A stretch of 64,000 bases of DNA from Pseudomonadota bacterium. GTDB lineage: Bacteria; Pseudomonadota; Alphaproteobacteria; Azospirillales; Azospirillaceae. Below, in pieces: positions 55,712 to 64,000 of the stretch. Positions within the stretch are counted from its first letter, which is position 1; each line of letters opens with the position of its first letter. The notes under the pieces were generated by a model. The model was not told the origin of the DNA. It saw nothing but the letters and a program-made list of their open reading frames with translations, and did not search any database. A program made the position numbers and the translations under genes. The stretch spans positions 1 through 64,000 of the forward strand of contig JAFAFA010000027.1 of assembly GCA_023423695.1 (NCBI GenBank), written 5' to 3'.

Positions 55712-56505
55712 GCGGTCAGTCTCTTCTCACGGCGCAGCACCTCGCCCGCCAGATGGATGTAGGCCTGGGATCCGGGGCAGCGCATGTCGTAGATCAGCAC
55801 CGGCTTGCCGTGCGATGGCGCCTCGGAAACCTTGACGTTGCGCGGGATCACGGTGTCGTACACCTTCTCCCCGAAGAAGCCGCGGACGTCCGCCGCCACC
55901 ATGTCCGACAGGTTGTTGCGCTTGTCGAACATGGTCAGCACGACGCCGTGGATGTCGAGGTTCGGGTTGAAGGCGCGCTTCACCCGCTCGATGGTGCGGA
56001 CCAGATGGCTGAGACCCTCCAGCGCGTAGAACTCGCACTGCAAGGGGACCATGACGGCATGCGAGGCAACCAGCGCGTTCAGCGTCAGCAGACCCAACGC
56101 CGGCGGGCAATCGATCAGGACATAGTCGTATTCAAGCGCGCTGTTGGCGACCGCCTCGCGAAGACGGAACTCGCGGCGCTCGGCGCCGACCAGTTCGATC
56201 TCCGCGCCCGACAGGTCCACCGACGACGTGATGATCGACAGGTTCGGCACGGAAGACGGGGTGGCGGCATCCTCCAGCGATACGTCGTCGAACAGCACGT
56301 CATAAATGCCGATGCGACGGTCGGAGCGCGGAATGCCGAGACCGGTGGACGCGTTGCCCTGCGGGTCGAGGTCGATCACCAGCACCCGCTTGCCGATGAC
56401 GGCGAGCGCGGTGGCGAGGTTGATCGTCGTCGTGGTCTTGCCCACGCCGCCCTTCTGGTTGGCAATCGCAACCACACGGGCAAGGGGACGGGTGACGGCA
56501 GACAT
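55708..56505 (-). CDS. parA: Chromosome-partitioning ATPase ParA
   Basis: A 265-residue deviant-Walker ATPase. KGGVGKTTTTINLATALA is near residues 17-32, with Walker B-like VLVIDLDPQGNASTG and IDCPPALGLLTLNAL. It works with ParB to segregate origins. The start at 56505 has GAGAGGCTGCC upstream. It overlaps parB (ATGA) and lies 65 bp after rsmG. Confidence 0.97.
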   Translation of the reverse strand: MSAVTRPLARVVAIANQKGGVGKTTTTINLATALAVIGKRVLVIDLDPQGNASTGLGIPRSDRRIGIYDVLFDDVSLEDAATPSSVPNLSIITSSVDLSGAEIELVGAERREFRLREAVANSALEYDYVLIDCPPALGLLTLNALVASHAVMVPLQCEFYALEGLSHLVRTIERVKRAFNPNLDIHGVVLTMFDKRNNLSDMVAADVRGFFGEKVYDTVIPRNVKVSEAPSHGKPVLIYDMRCPGSQAYIHLAGEVLRREKRLTA

Positions 56506-56570
56506 GGCAGCCTCTCGGGAGTCCGGTTGGCGGGAGGAGGGCGGAGGAACAACTGTGTCAGGCACGGTCT

Positions 56571-57185
56571 TCACACACGCTCAAGGTGACTCACACGCAG
56601 GATGGTTCCACTCGGATCTGTGCGGCTATCAAATCGCTCGGGATCCAGTGTCCAATATTGCGTGGTGGCGGTCAATTCGTCGTCCAGCGCCGCGCCTTTC
56701 AGGAACAGGCACTTGCCGCGCGATCCGATGAACGGATGCGCCCAGGCGAAGAGGTCGGCCAAGGGGGCCAGGGCGCGGGCGGTGACGACATCGGCCTCGA
56801 TCCCGGTGATGGTTTCGATCCGCTTGGTATGGACGGTGACCGGCGCCTCACAGACGCGGGCCACCTCGCGCAGGAAGGCGCATTTGCGCACATCGCTCTC
56901 GATCAGATGCACCTGCGGCACACCGAGGATGGCGAGCACCAGACCGGGGAAGCCGGCGCCGCTACCGAGATCGACCAGAACCCGTGTGCCCTCCGGCAGC
57001 AGCGGGTAGAGTTGGGCGGAGTCGAGGAAATGACGCTTCCAGGCATCGGGCAGAGTGGAGGGACCGACCAGATTGATTTTTGGCTGCCACTTGCGCAGCA
57101 GTGCCTCATAGGCGATCAGGCGGTCGAGCGTTTCACGTGAAACACCCGTCGTTTCCTGAAACGCAACCGCATCGAACCCGTTCAT
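56571..57185 (-). CDS. rsmG: 16S rRNA (guanine527-N7)-methyltransferase RsmG
   Basis: A 204-residue SAM-dependent methyltransferase (GidB). Start MNGFDAVAFQETTGVSRETL; the SAM-binding block VLVDLGSGAGFPGLVLAI, then LIESDVRKCAFLREV, and VVTARALAPLADLF follow. The VSRETL codons fall inside a parS site. ATGA overlap with mnmG. Confidence 0.95.
   Translation of the reverse strand: MNGFDAVAFQETTGVSRETLDRLIAYEALLRKWQPKINLVGPSTLPDAWKRHFLDSAQLYPLLPEGTRVLVDLGSGAGFPGLVLAILGVPQVHLIESDVRKCAFLREVARVCEAPVTVHTKRIETITGIEADVVTARALAPLADLFAWAHPFIGSRGKCLFLKGAALDDELTATTQYWTLDPERFDSRTDPSGTILRVSHLERV
57129..57144 (+). other. parS site inside rsmG
   Basis: CGTTTCACGTGAAACA: 15 of 16 match to TGTTTCACGTGAAACA, with the central 14-base palindrome GTTTCACGTGAAAC perfect. 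It lies in the start of rsmG, as in many bacteria where the site encodes VSRET. Confidence 0.9.
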
Positions 57186-59062
57186 TCCGCAGCTACCCCA
57201 GACGATGCCACATCGCGACGCTTCACATGGCGGAGCAGGGCGACCAGAGCTGCCGGGGTCATGCCGGGAATCCGGGCCGCCGCACCCAAAGTTGCCGGTC
57301 GTGACTGGCGCAGCTTCTGGCGGATTTCAGCGGACAAGCTGCCGATGCCGTCGACATCCAGATCGTCTGGAAGCGCGAGGGACTCGTCCTTTCGGAAGGC
57401 GCGGATATCTGCTTCCTGTCGGCCGAGATAGCCGGCGTATTTGCCGTCGATCTCCAACTGCTCGGCGATCTCCGGGGCGATCTCGCCCAATTCCGGCCAC
57501 AGGCGGGTCAGCGATGCAAGGTCGATGTCGGGATACCGCAACAGGTCGGCGGCGGAACGGCGCACCCCGTCCTGATTGACCGGGACACCCTGGCGGGCCA
57601 ACTCGGCCGGGGTTGCCTGCAGCGCGGCGACCAGGGCACGGCCGGCAGACAGAGCGGTACTTTTGGCGGCGAAGACATCGCAACGCTCCGACCCGACGCA
57701 ACCAATTGCGACGCCCTTGTCGGTCAGCCGCTGGTCGGCGTTGTCGGCGCGCAGCAGCAGCCGGTATTCGGCGCGCGAGGTGAACATCCGGTAGGGCTCG
57801 TTGGTGCCCCGGCCGATCAGGTCGTCGATCAGCACGCCGATGTAGGCATCGGCACGGTCGAGGACGAAGCCCTCGCGGTTGCCGCTCGCCGCCAGCGCCG
57901 CGTTGATGCCGGCCATCAGGCCCTGGGCCGCCGCTTCCTCATAACCGGTGGTGCCGTTGATCTGGCCTGCCAGGAACAGGCGCGGCGCCCGGCGTGTCTC
58001 CAGCGTCGGCTTCAGCTCGCGCGGGTCGACATAATCGTATTCGATGGCGTAGCCGGGGCGGATCATCACCACCTTCTCCAGGCCCGGCATGCTGGCGAGG
58101 ATGCCGAGTTGCACGTCGCGGGGCAGGGAGGTGGAGATGCCGTTCGGATAAACGGTGGGATCGTCCAGCCCTTCCGGCTCGAGGAAGATCTGGTGCTTCT
58201 CCTTCTCGGCGAAGCGGACGACCTTGTCCTCGATGGACGGGCAATAGCGCGGACCTGTACCGGTGATCTGCCCGGAATACATCGGGGCACGATGCAGGTT
58301 GGCGCGGATCAGCGCATGGGCCTCCGCGGTCGTCCAGGTGATCGCGCAGTCGATCTGCGGCGTGTCGATCCGCTCCGTCATGTAGGAGAAGGGCGGGGGC
58401 GGCGTATCGCCCGGCTGCTTCTCCAGCGCCTCCCAATCGATGGTGCGGCCGTCGAGGCGCGGCGGAGTGCCGGTCTTCAACCGGCCGAGCGGGAAGCCCA
58501 GCCGGGCCAGCGTGTCGGACAAGCCGATGGACGGTGCCTCGCCGACACGGCCGGCCGGCGTGCGCTCCTCGCCGATGTGGATCAGGCCGCGCAGGAAGGT
58601 GCCGGTGGTCAGCACCACGGCACCGGCACGGATGGATTCGCCGGCGCCGGTGACCACACCGGTAATCCGCTGATCGGCATCGACGATCAGGTCCTCGGCA
58701 CCGCCGGCTTCGATGAACAGGTTCTCCTGCTCGGCCAGCAGCGACTGCATCGCCTGACGATAGAGCTTGCGGTCGGCCTGGGCGCGCGGCCCGCGGACGG
58801 CGGGTCCCTTGCTGCGGTTCAGGATGCGGAACTGGATGCCGCCGCGGTCGATGGCCTTGGCCATCACCCCGTCCAGCGCATCGATCTCCCGCACCAGATG
58901 GCCCTTGGCCAAACCGCCGATGGCCGGGTTGCAGGACATCTCGCCGATGGTTTCGACCTTGTGGGTCAGCAGGAGCGTGCGCGCACCCATGCGCGCTGCC
59001 GCCGCAGCCGCCTCACAGCCGGCGTGACCGCCGCCGACAACGATGACATCAAAGCTTCGCAT
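57182..59062 (-). CDS. mnmG: tRNA uridine-5-carboxymethylaminomethyl modification enzyme MnmG
   Basis: A 626-residue FAD enzyme that with MnmE makes (c)mnm5U34 in tRNA. FAD loop VIVVGGGHAGCEAAAAAARMG at residues 5-25; family blocks EMSCNPAIGGLAKGHLVREIDALDGVM and KTGTPPRLDGRTIDW, then ARTIDW-like and C-terminal PDDLDVDGIGSLSAEIRQKL and GMTPAALVALLRHVKRR. The ATG at 59062 is the family start; a parS site lies about 95 bp upstream. Confidence 0.96.
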   Translation of the reverse strand: MRSFDVIVVGGGHAGCEAAAAAARMGARTLLLTHKVETIGEMSCNPAIGGLAKGHLVREIDALDGVMAKAIDRGGIQFRILNRSKGPAVRGPRAQADRKLYRQAMQSLLAEQENLFIEAGGAEDLIVDADQRITGVVTGAGESIRAGAVVLTTGTFLRGLIHIGEERTPAGRVGEAPSIGLSDTLARLGFPLGRLKTGTPPRLDGRTIDWEALEKQPGDTPPPPFSYMTERIDTPQIDCAITWTTAEAHALIRANLHRAPMYSGQITGTGPRYCPSIEDKVVRFAEKEKHQIFLEPEGLDDPTVYPNGISTSLPRDVQLGILASMPGLEKVVMIRPGYAIEYDYVDPRELKPTLETRRAPRLFLAGQINGTTGYEEAAAQGLMAGINAALAASGNREGFVLDRADAYIGVLIDDLIGRGTNEPYRMFTSRAEYRLLLRADNADQRLTDKGVAIGCVGSERCDVFAAKSTALSAGRALVAALQATPAELARQGVPVNQDGVRRSAADLLRYPDIDLASLTRLWPELGEIAPEIAEQLEIDGKYAGYLGRQEADIRAFRKDESLALPDDLDVDGIGSLSAEIRQKLRQSRPATLGAAARIPGMTPAALVALLRHVKRRDVASSGVAAE

Positions 59063-59156
59063 GTGCGGGACCATAGCCGAACGGACGCGGGGATCCAAGA
59101 GGCGGAGCGGGGATATCGTGGGGTGGGGTGGCGCCATCGCCTCACCACCCAGGCGC

Positions 59157-59172
59157 TGTTTCACGTGAAACA
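59157..59172 (+). other. Perfect parS site between mnmE and mnmG
   Basis: TGTTTCACGTGAAACA, an exact 16-bp match to the consensus, in the gap between mnmE and mnmG. This is the strongest of the three sites. Confidence 0.95.
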
Positions 59173-59177
59173 CACCC

Positions 59178-60506
59178 TCACTTGCCGATGCAGAAGTCCC
59201 GGAAGATCACGTCCAGCAAGTCTTCCACATCCACCCGGCCGGTGATGCGGCCAAGCGCCCGGCTGGCGAGCCGAACATCCTCCGCCGCCAGTTCGGGCAA
59301 CGGTGCGTCCAGCGCCCGCAGAAGCGACTCCCGGCACTCCGTCAACGCCGCGCGGTGGCGCGCCCTGGTCAGGGAGGGAGCGCTGCCGATGGCAAGCCGA
59401 TCCGCACTGTAGGCTGTCAGCTTCTCTTCCAACTCCTTCAATCCGGACCCGGTGTGGGCGGAGACCAGGATCGGGGACAGATCCGGCCGCAGATCGCCGG
59501 CGGTCGCAAGGTCGGTCTTGTTGAACACCACCACGGTGTCGCGGTCGATCAGGTCCAGCGTCGCCGGGTCGAGGTCGGGCAGGGTGGTGGCGTCGAACAC
59601 CGCCACCTTCACGTCGGCGCGCGCCGCCCGGTCGCGGGCGCGGCGGATGCCTTCCTCCTCCACCTCGTCGGCGGCGGCCTCCCTCAAGCCGGCAGTGTCG
59701 GCCAGCACGACCGGATAGCCGCCGAGGTCGAGATGCACCTCGATGATGTCGCGGGTGGTGCCGGCGCGGGCGGACACGATGGCGGCGTCGCGGCGGGCGA
59801 GGGCATTCAGCAGGCTGGACTTGCCGGCATTGGGCGCACCGACGATTGCGATGTGCAGCCCCTCGCGCAGCCGCTCGCCCCGGCCGCCGTCGTCGAGATG
59901 CGCGGCGATCTCGCCGGCCAGCCCGGCGATCACCGGACGGACGGCGTCGGCGACGCCGCCGGGCAGATCGTCCTCGGCAAAGTCGATGTCCGCCTCGATA
60001 TGAGCCAGCGCGCGGGTCAGCCGCTCGCGCCAGCCGTCATAGAGCTTGCCGAGCACACCCTCCATCTGCCTCAAGGCTTGGCGGCGTTGCGCGGTGGTCT
60101 CGGCGTCGATCAGGTCGGCGACCGCTTCGGCCTCCGTCAGGTCGAGCTTGCCGTTCTCGAATGCGCGGCGCGTGAACTCGCCCGGTTCGGCCAGCCGCAA
60201 GCCCGGCAGGGTGGCGAGCGCCTCGATCACCCCGGTGACGACGGCGCGGCCGCCATGCAGGTGCAGCTCCACCACATCCTCACCGGTGAAGCTGGCCGGA
60301 CCGGTGAAACGCAGAACAAGAGCGTCGTCGAGCGCATCACCCGTGCACGGGTCCCGCAACTTGGTCAGTACGGTGCGGCGGGGTGCGGGCAGAGGACGGC
60401 CGGTCAGCGCAGTGAGGGCGGATCCGGCCTCGGGCCCTGAAATGCGAACCACCGCCACACCGGATCGGCCGGGGGCGGTGGCGAGCGCAAAGATGGTGGT
60501 GAACAT
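59178..60506 (-). CDS. mnmE: tRNA uridine-5-carboxymethylaminomethyl modification GTPase MnmE
   Basis: A 442-residue potassium-activated GTPase. N-terminal folate-binding domain (IFALATAPGRSGVAVVRISGP), a helical middle domain, and a central G domain with GAPNAGKSSLLNAL, TRDIIEV, DTAGLREAA and NKTDL; the C-terminus ends CIGK with the conserved cysteine. Start MFTTIFAL at 60506. It lies with mnmG on the same strand, in the usual alphaproteobacterial block. Confidence 0.97.
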   Translation of the reverse strand: MFTTIFALATAPGRSGVAVVRISGPEAGSALTALTGRPLPAPRRTVLTKLRDPCTGDALDDALVLRFTGPASFTGEDVVELHLHGGRAVVTGVIEALATLPGLRLAEPGEFTRRAFENGKLDLTEAEAVADLIDAETTAQRRQALRQMEGVLGKLYDGWRERLTRALAHIEADIDFAEDDLPGGVADAVRPVIAGLAGEIAAHLDDGGRGERLREGLHIAIVGAPNAGKSSLLNALARRDAAIVSARAGTTRDIIEVHLDLGGYPVVLADTAGLREAAADEVEEEGIRRARDRAARADVKVAVFDATTLPDLDPATLDLIDRDTVVVFNKTDLATAGDLRPDLSPILVSAHTGSGLKELEEKLTAYSADRLAIGSAPSLTRARHRAALTECRESLLRALDAPLPELAAEDVRLASRALGRITGRVDVEDLLDVIFRDFCIGK

Positions 60507-60515
60507 CGGAGTGGA

Positions 60516-60875
60516 TCAGCCGCGCTGCTCGGGCCGCAGCTCCCGCTGCTCAGTCGTCAGCATCAGCCGCTCGACGCGGCGGCCTTCGACCAGATGGGTC
60601 TGCAGGATTTCGTCGACATCGCCGGTGCTGTGATAGGTATACCAGACGCCTTCCGGATAGATGACCAGCGTCGGACCCAACTCGCAGCGGTCGAGGCAGC
60701 CGGCGGAGTTGATCCGCACCTTGCCGTCGAAGCCGAGTTCGCGGGCGCGGGCCTTCATATAGTCGCGCAGCTTCTCCGAGCCGTGGGCGGCGCAGGACCC
60801 GCGCTTGTGCCCGTCAGGGCGGCGGTTGGTGCAGCAAAAAACGTGGGCTTCGAAATACGGCTTCGGATCGGTCAC
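60516..60875 (-). CDS. (2Fe-2S) ferredoxin-domain protein
   Basis: A 119-residue thioredoxin-like ferredoxin, similar to the C-terminal domain of NuoE-like and cobaltochelatase-associated ferredoxins. Cysteine pattern: HVFCCTNRRPDGHKRGSC near the N-terminus, then SAGCLDRCELGPTLVIYPEGVWY. These four ligands fit a 2Fe-2S cluster. The GTG start at 60875 overlaps the DUF6489 stop (GTGA) and has GGAAGGAAG upstream. Confidence 0.88.
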   Translation of the reverse strand: MTDPKPYFEAHVFCCTNRRPDGHKRGSCAAHGSEKLRDYMKARARELGFDGKVRINSAGCLDRCELGPTLVIYPEGVWYTYHSTGDVDEILQTHLVEGRRVERLMLTTEQRELRPEQRG

Positions 60876-61123
60876 TTTCTTCCTTCCTGCCCCAGGGCCG
60901 ACGCCATCTGGGACCAAAACATCTTCTGCATCTGCTCCATGCCCTGGATGCCGGCGGGAAGCCAGGTCTTCAGCATGGTCTCCGGGTCCATGGCCTGGAG
61001 GTTCGCACGCATCCGCTCCTGGATCTCGTGCATCATGGCATCCTGCATGGGCTTCACGTCGGGCAGGCCCAGGAAATGCCGGGCCTCGTCCGGGGTGCAG
61101 TCGATGTCGACGGTGATTTTCAT
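60872..61123 (-). CDS. DUF6489 family protein
   Basis: An 83-residue acidic protein, MKITVDIDCTPDEARHFLGLP at the start, then many Met and Gln (MHEIQERMRANLQAMDPETM; GMEQMQKMFWSQM). The family is small and alphaproteobacterial, of unknown function; the sequence is compatible with a polyhydroxyalkanoate-granule phasin-like or other helical protein, but that is speculation. The start at 61123 has GAAGGGGG upstream. Coupled to the ferredoxin gene. Confidence 0.8.
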   Translation of the reverse strand: MKITVDIDCTPDEARHFLGLPDVKPMQDAMMHEIQERMRANLQAMDPETMLKTWLPAGIQGMEQMQKMFWSQMASALGQEGRK

Positions 61124-61306
61124 GGGACCCCCTTCAGAGCCGGAGCCGGACGCCGGATCGGGCACCGGTCCAGGCGTCGGCCGATTTGATTTTGGGGTTG
61201 AGCGCCGCGGCGGCTCATGCCCCACTATACAGATAGGATGTACTGGCGCAACGCCACCCCGGCGCCACCTATTGATTCACGACACACCAACAGATCGGAC
61301 ACCGCC

Positions 61307-63358
61307 ATGCCCGCCACTCCGTTGGGCGCGAACCTGCTAGGCCGGGAGACCAGCCCCTATCTGCTGCAGCACAAGGACAACCCGGTGCATTGGATGCCCT
61401 GGGGACCGGAGGCCTTCGCCCGCGCGAAGGCGGAGAACAAGCCGGTGCTGCTGTCGGTCGGCTATGCCGCCTGCCATTGGTGCCACGTGATGGCGCATGA
61501 GAGCTTCGAGAATCCCGAGATCGCCGGGCTGATGAACGAGCTGTTCGTCAACATCAAGGTGGACCGGGAGGAACGGCCGGACCTCGACACCATCTATCAG
61601 TCGGCGCTTGCGCTGCTGGGGCAGCAGGGCGGCTGGCCGCTGACCATGTTTCTGACGCCGGATGCCGAACCCTTCTGGGGCGGCACCTATTTCCCGCCGG
61701 CGCCGCGCTATGGCCGGGCCGGCTTCCCCGATGTGCTGCGCGGCATCGCCGGCACCTATGCCCAGGAACCGGACAAGGTCGGCAAGAATGTCGACGCGCT
61801 GAAATCGGCGCTCGCCGGAATGGGGGAGAACCGGTCGGCCGGCGCCGTCGATGCCGGAGTGCTGGATCAGGTGGCCCAGCGCCTGCTGCGGGAGGTCGAT
61901 CCGATCCATGGCGGCATCGGCACGGCGCCGAAGTTCCCGCAGGTGCCTCTGTTCGAACTGCTGTGGCGGGCTTGGCAGCGCACCGGGCGCGAACCGTTCC
62001 GCGAAGCGGTGACCCACACGCTGGCCAACATGGCGCAGGGCGGCATCTACGACCATCTCGGCGGCGGCTTCGCTCGCTACTCGGTCGACGAACGCTGGCT
62101 GGTGCCGCATTTCGAAAAGATGCTCTACGACAACGCGGAGCTGCTCGACCTGATGACGCTGGTCTGGCAGGAGACGCGCGACCCGTTGATGGAGACCCGC
62201 ATCCGCGAGACGGTCGGCTGGCTGCTGCGCGAGATGATCGCCGACGGCGGCGGCTTCGCCGCGACGCTGGACGCCGACAGCGAAGGCGAGGAGGGACTCT
62301 TCTATATATGGAAGGAGGAGGAGGTCGACCGGCTGCTGACCCCGGCCCTGGGTGCCGACGGCCTGGCGGCGTTTAAGCGCGTTTACGAGGTGCTGCCCCA
62401 GGGCAATTGGGAAGGCGTGACCATCCTGAACCGGCTGGGCGGCCTGACCCTCGCCGACGCCACCACAGAGGCGACTCTCGCCAAGGGCCGGGAGATTCTG
62501 CTGCGGGCGCGGGCCAAGCGGGTGCGGCCGGGCTGGGACGACAAGGTGCTGGCCGACTGGAACGGCCTGATGATCGCGGCGCTGACCCACGCCTCCCTGG
62601 CGCTGGACGAACCGGACTGGCTGGATGCCGCCGGTCGCGCCTTCGCCTTTGTCCGCGACCGGATGGATACGGACGGGCGGCTCTGCCACAGCTGGCGGCA
62701 TGGGCAGGGCAAGCACACGGGCATGCTGGACGACTATGCCCATATGGCGCGCGCCGCCCTGGCGCTGCACGAGGCGACCGGGGATCCGGCGGCGCTCGAT
62801 CAGGCGAAGAGTTGGGTGGCGACGCTCGACGCTCATTTCTGGGACGGCGCCAATGGCGGCTATTTCTTCACCGCCGACGATGCGGAAGGTCTGATCGTCC
62901 GTACCAAGACCGCCTACGACAACGCCACCCCCAGCGGCAACGGCACCATGCTGGCGGTGCTGACCACGCTGTTCCAGCGCACCGGCGAGGATGCCTATCG
63001 CGAGCGGGCGGACGCGCTCGCCGCCGCCTTCTCCGGCGAGTTGACCCGCAACTTCTTTCCGTTGACCACCTTCCTGAACTCAGTGGAACTGATGACGGCG
63101 CCGCTGCAGATCGTCATCGTCGGCCCACCCAAGGCGGTGGAGACGGAGACGCTGCGCCGCACGGTGCTCGACCATTCGCTACCGAACCGTATCCTCACCA
63201 TGTTGGCGCCGGGGGCGGATCTGCCCGCCAATCATCCAGCACAAGGGAAGGGGATGCGCGACGGAGCGGCCACCGCCTATGTCTGCCGCGGCATGACCTG
63301 TTCGGCTCCGGTGACCGCGCCGGCGGATCTGGCCGGCCTTCTGGCAACGAAAAGCTGA
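61307..63358 (+). CDS. Thioredoxin-domain protein of the YyaL/SSP411 (DUF255) family
   Basis: A 683-residue protein. An N-terminal thioredoxin-like domain carries NPVHWMPWGPEAF, VGYAACHWCHVMAHESF (CxxC-like CHWC) and VKVDREERPDLD; the rest is a six-hairpin glycosidase-like helical domain (WLVPHFEKMLYDNAELL, LDADSEGEEG). The physiological role is unknown in bacteria. The ATG at 61307 agrees with the family N-terminus; upstream frame is not conserved. Confidence 0.92.
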   Translation: MPATPLGANLLGRETSPYLLQHKDNPVHWMPWGPEAFARAKAENKPVLLSVGYAACHWCHVMAHESFENPEIAGLMNELFVNIKVDREERPDLDTIYQSALALLGQQGGWPLTMFLTPDAEPFWGGTYFPPAPRYGRAGFPDVLRGIAGTYAQEPDKVGKNVDALKSALAGMGENRSAGAVDAGVLDQVAQRLLREVDPIHGGIGTAPKFPQVPLFELLWRAWQRTGREPFREAVTHTLANMAQGGIYDHLGGGFARYSVDERWLVPHFEKMLYDNAELLDLMTLVWQETRDPLMETRIRETVGWLLREMIADGGGFAATLDADSEGEEGLFYIWKEEEVDRLLTPALGADGLAAFKRVYEVLPQGNWEGVTILNRLGGLTLADATTEATLAKGREILLRARAKRVRPGWDDKVLADWNGLMIAALTHASLALDEPDWLDAAGRAFAFVRDRMDTDGRLCHSWRHGQGKHTGMLDDYAHMARAALALHEATGDPAALDQAKSWVATLDAHFWDGANGGYFFTADDAEGLIVRTKTAYDNATPSGNGTMLAVLTTLFQRTGEDAYRERADALAAAFSGELTRNFFPLTTFLNSVELMTAPLQIVIVGPPKAVETETLRRTVLDHSLPNRILTMLAPGADLPANHPAQGKGMRDGAATAYVCRGMTCSAPVTAPADLAGLLATKS

Positions 63359-63386
63359 TCCAACGCTGATCTCTGGGGAGGACTCC

Positions 63387-63899
63387 ATGGCGCAACTTTC
63401 CATCGACAGCCCGCTTGGTCCCTTGATGCTGACCGGGGACGGATCCGCGCTGACATCCGTCGGCTGGGGCCGCTTCGACCAAGACGAACCCGATGCGGTG
63501 TTGGCCGAGACGGTGCGCCAGCTGGAGGCCTATTTCGCCGGCCGGCTCCAGCGCTTCGACCTGCCGTTGAAGCCGGCAGGCACCCCGTTCCGGCGGAGCG
63601 TTTGGGATGCCATGCTGGCGATCCCCTATGGCGGCACCGCGACTTATGGCGGGATGGCGAAGATGCTGGGCAGCGCGCCGCGCGCGGTCGGCGGGGCCTG
63701 CGGCGCCAACCCGATCCCGATCATCATTCCCTGCCACCGGGTTCTGGCCAGCGGCGGGGCGCCCGGCGGCTATTCGGGCCACGGCGGGCTGGACACCAAG
63801 GCGTGGCTGCTGGCGCTGGAACGCCGGCATGCCGGCCCAGAGAATTCCAGCAGGGGGCAGGGCAACGGTGCGGCGGCCGAGCAGTTCGCGCTGCTCTGA
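63387..63899 (+). CDS. ogt: Methylated-DNA-[protein]-cysteine S-methyltransferase
   Basis: A 170-residue suicide DNA-repair protein that removes O6-alkyl groups from guanine. The active-site motif IIIPCHRVLA includes acceptor Cys116; the helix-turn-helix block FRRSVWDAMLAIPYGGTATYGGMAKMLG and GGLDTKAWLLALE follow. The start has GGGGAGGACTCC upstream. The C-terminus is a short unconserved tail. Confidence 0.95.
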   Translation: MAQLSIDSPLGPLMLTGDGSALTSVGWGRFDQDEPDAVLAETVRQLEAYFAGRLQRFDLPLKPAGTPFRRSVWDAMLAIPYGGTATYGGMAKMLGSAPRAVGGACGANPIPIIIPCHRVLASGGAPGGYSGHGGLDTKAWLLALERRHAGPENSSRGQGNGAAAEQFALL

Positions 63900-63940
63900 G
63901 GTTCTCAAGAACTGCAAACAGGAAGGGAAACCAAACCACC

Positions 63941-64000
63941 ATGGTTCACGCGATCCGCATCCACGAACACGGCGGGCCGGAGGTTCTGCGCTGGGACGAG
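63941..64000 (+). CDS. Quinone oxidoreductase (zinc-type MDR family), N-terminal fragment
   Basis: The gene runs off the right edge. The first 20 codons read MVHAIRIHEHGGPEVLRWDE, the common start of NADPH:quinone oxidoreductase/MDR proteins, with GGAAGGGAAA upstream of the ATG. Only the N-terminal strand region is visible, so the cofactor and substrate cannot be judged. Confidence 0.8.
   Translation, partial: MVHAIRIHEHGGPEVLRWDE

Overview
The window reads as core chromosome of a high-GC alphaproteobacterium of the Rhodospirillales, most like Azospirillum and its relatives. The grounds are a MucR/Ros regulator, an OlsB-OlsA ornithine-lipid pair, long PstA/PstC permeases, a malic enzyme fused to a phosphotransacetylase-like domain, and the mnmE-mnmG-rsmG-parA-parB block that lies near the chromosome origin in alphaproteobacteria. 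The genus is an inference. The identity of most genes is secure from motifs. Almost every base is accounted for by dense, often translationally coupled housekeeping genes, and there is no CRISPR array, rRNA operon, intact prophage or intact insertion sequence.

Layout. 1-8.6 kb: end of fliG, an AraC regulator with a DUF2000 protein, a cNMP-gated histidine kinase, a low-molecular-weight tyrosine phosphatase, sirtuin CobB coupled to a uracil-DNA glycosylase-family protein, a small zincin, PhhB, a YejA-type oligopeptide-binding protein and inorganic pyrophosphatase. 8.6-17.5 kb: an NAD-dependent epimerase-like protein divergent from a LysR regulator, L-lactate dehydrogenase, a Pat-type acyl-CoA-synthetase/GNAT protein acetyltransferase, a probable 23-residue small ORF, then the run yggT-DUF167-folD-corA. 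17.7-19.0 kb: the only clearly accessory patch. tRNA-Ala(CGC) and tRNA-Gly(CCC) face each other, each followed by a dead tyrosine-recombinase N-terminus, with a deleted IS3 remnant between them.

19-31 kb: olsB-olsA, mucR, a TusA-like protein, tsaB-rimI, a D-Ala-D-Ala dipeptidase, a polysaccharide deacetylase, two unrecognised small proteins, an AT-rich 620-bp control region with several palindromes, dnaK-dnaJ and a membrane diguanylate cyclase. 31-40 kb: thpR, an aldo/keto reductase, a FIST protein, the tesA/ybbA/ybbP cluster, a Bax-inhibitor-1 family protein and a SAM hydrolase (DUF62). 40-48 kb: the phosphate regulon phoR, pstSCAB and phoB with a clear Pho box; phoU is missing from its usual place. 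48-54.8 kb: a XRE-cupin regulator with a GNAT, maeB, then rph-rdgB-hemW and folA. 54.8-61 kb: parB-parA-rsmG-mnmG-mnmE with parS sites, then a 2Fe-2S ferredoxin-like protein and DUF6489. 61-64 kb: a YyaL-type thioredoxin-fold protein, ogt and the start of a quinone oxidoreductase.

The most interesting non-gene structure is repeat DNA. An 83-bp nested palindrome occurs twice, identical and inverted, 8.4 kb apart. A second, REP-like family sits as inverted pairs, one of which has become the last ~31 codons of phoR. Two matched 16-bp palindromes exactly 30 bp apart lie upstream of dnaK, and there is a parS cluster at 50.7, 57.1 and 59.2 kb. I did not find a new defence or biosynthetic system here.
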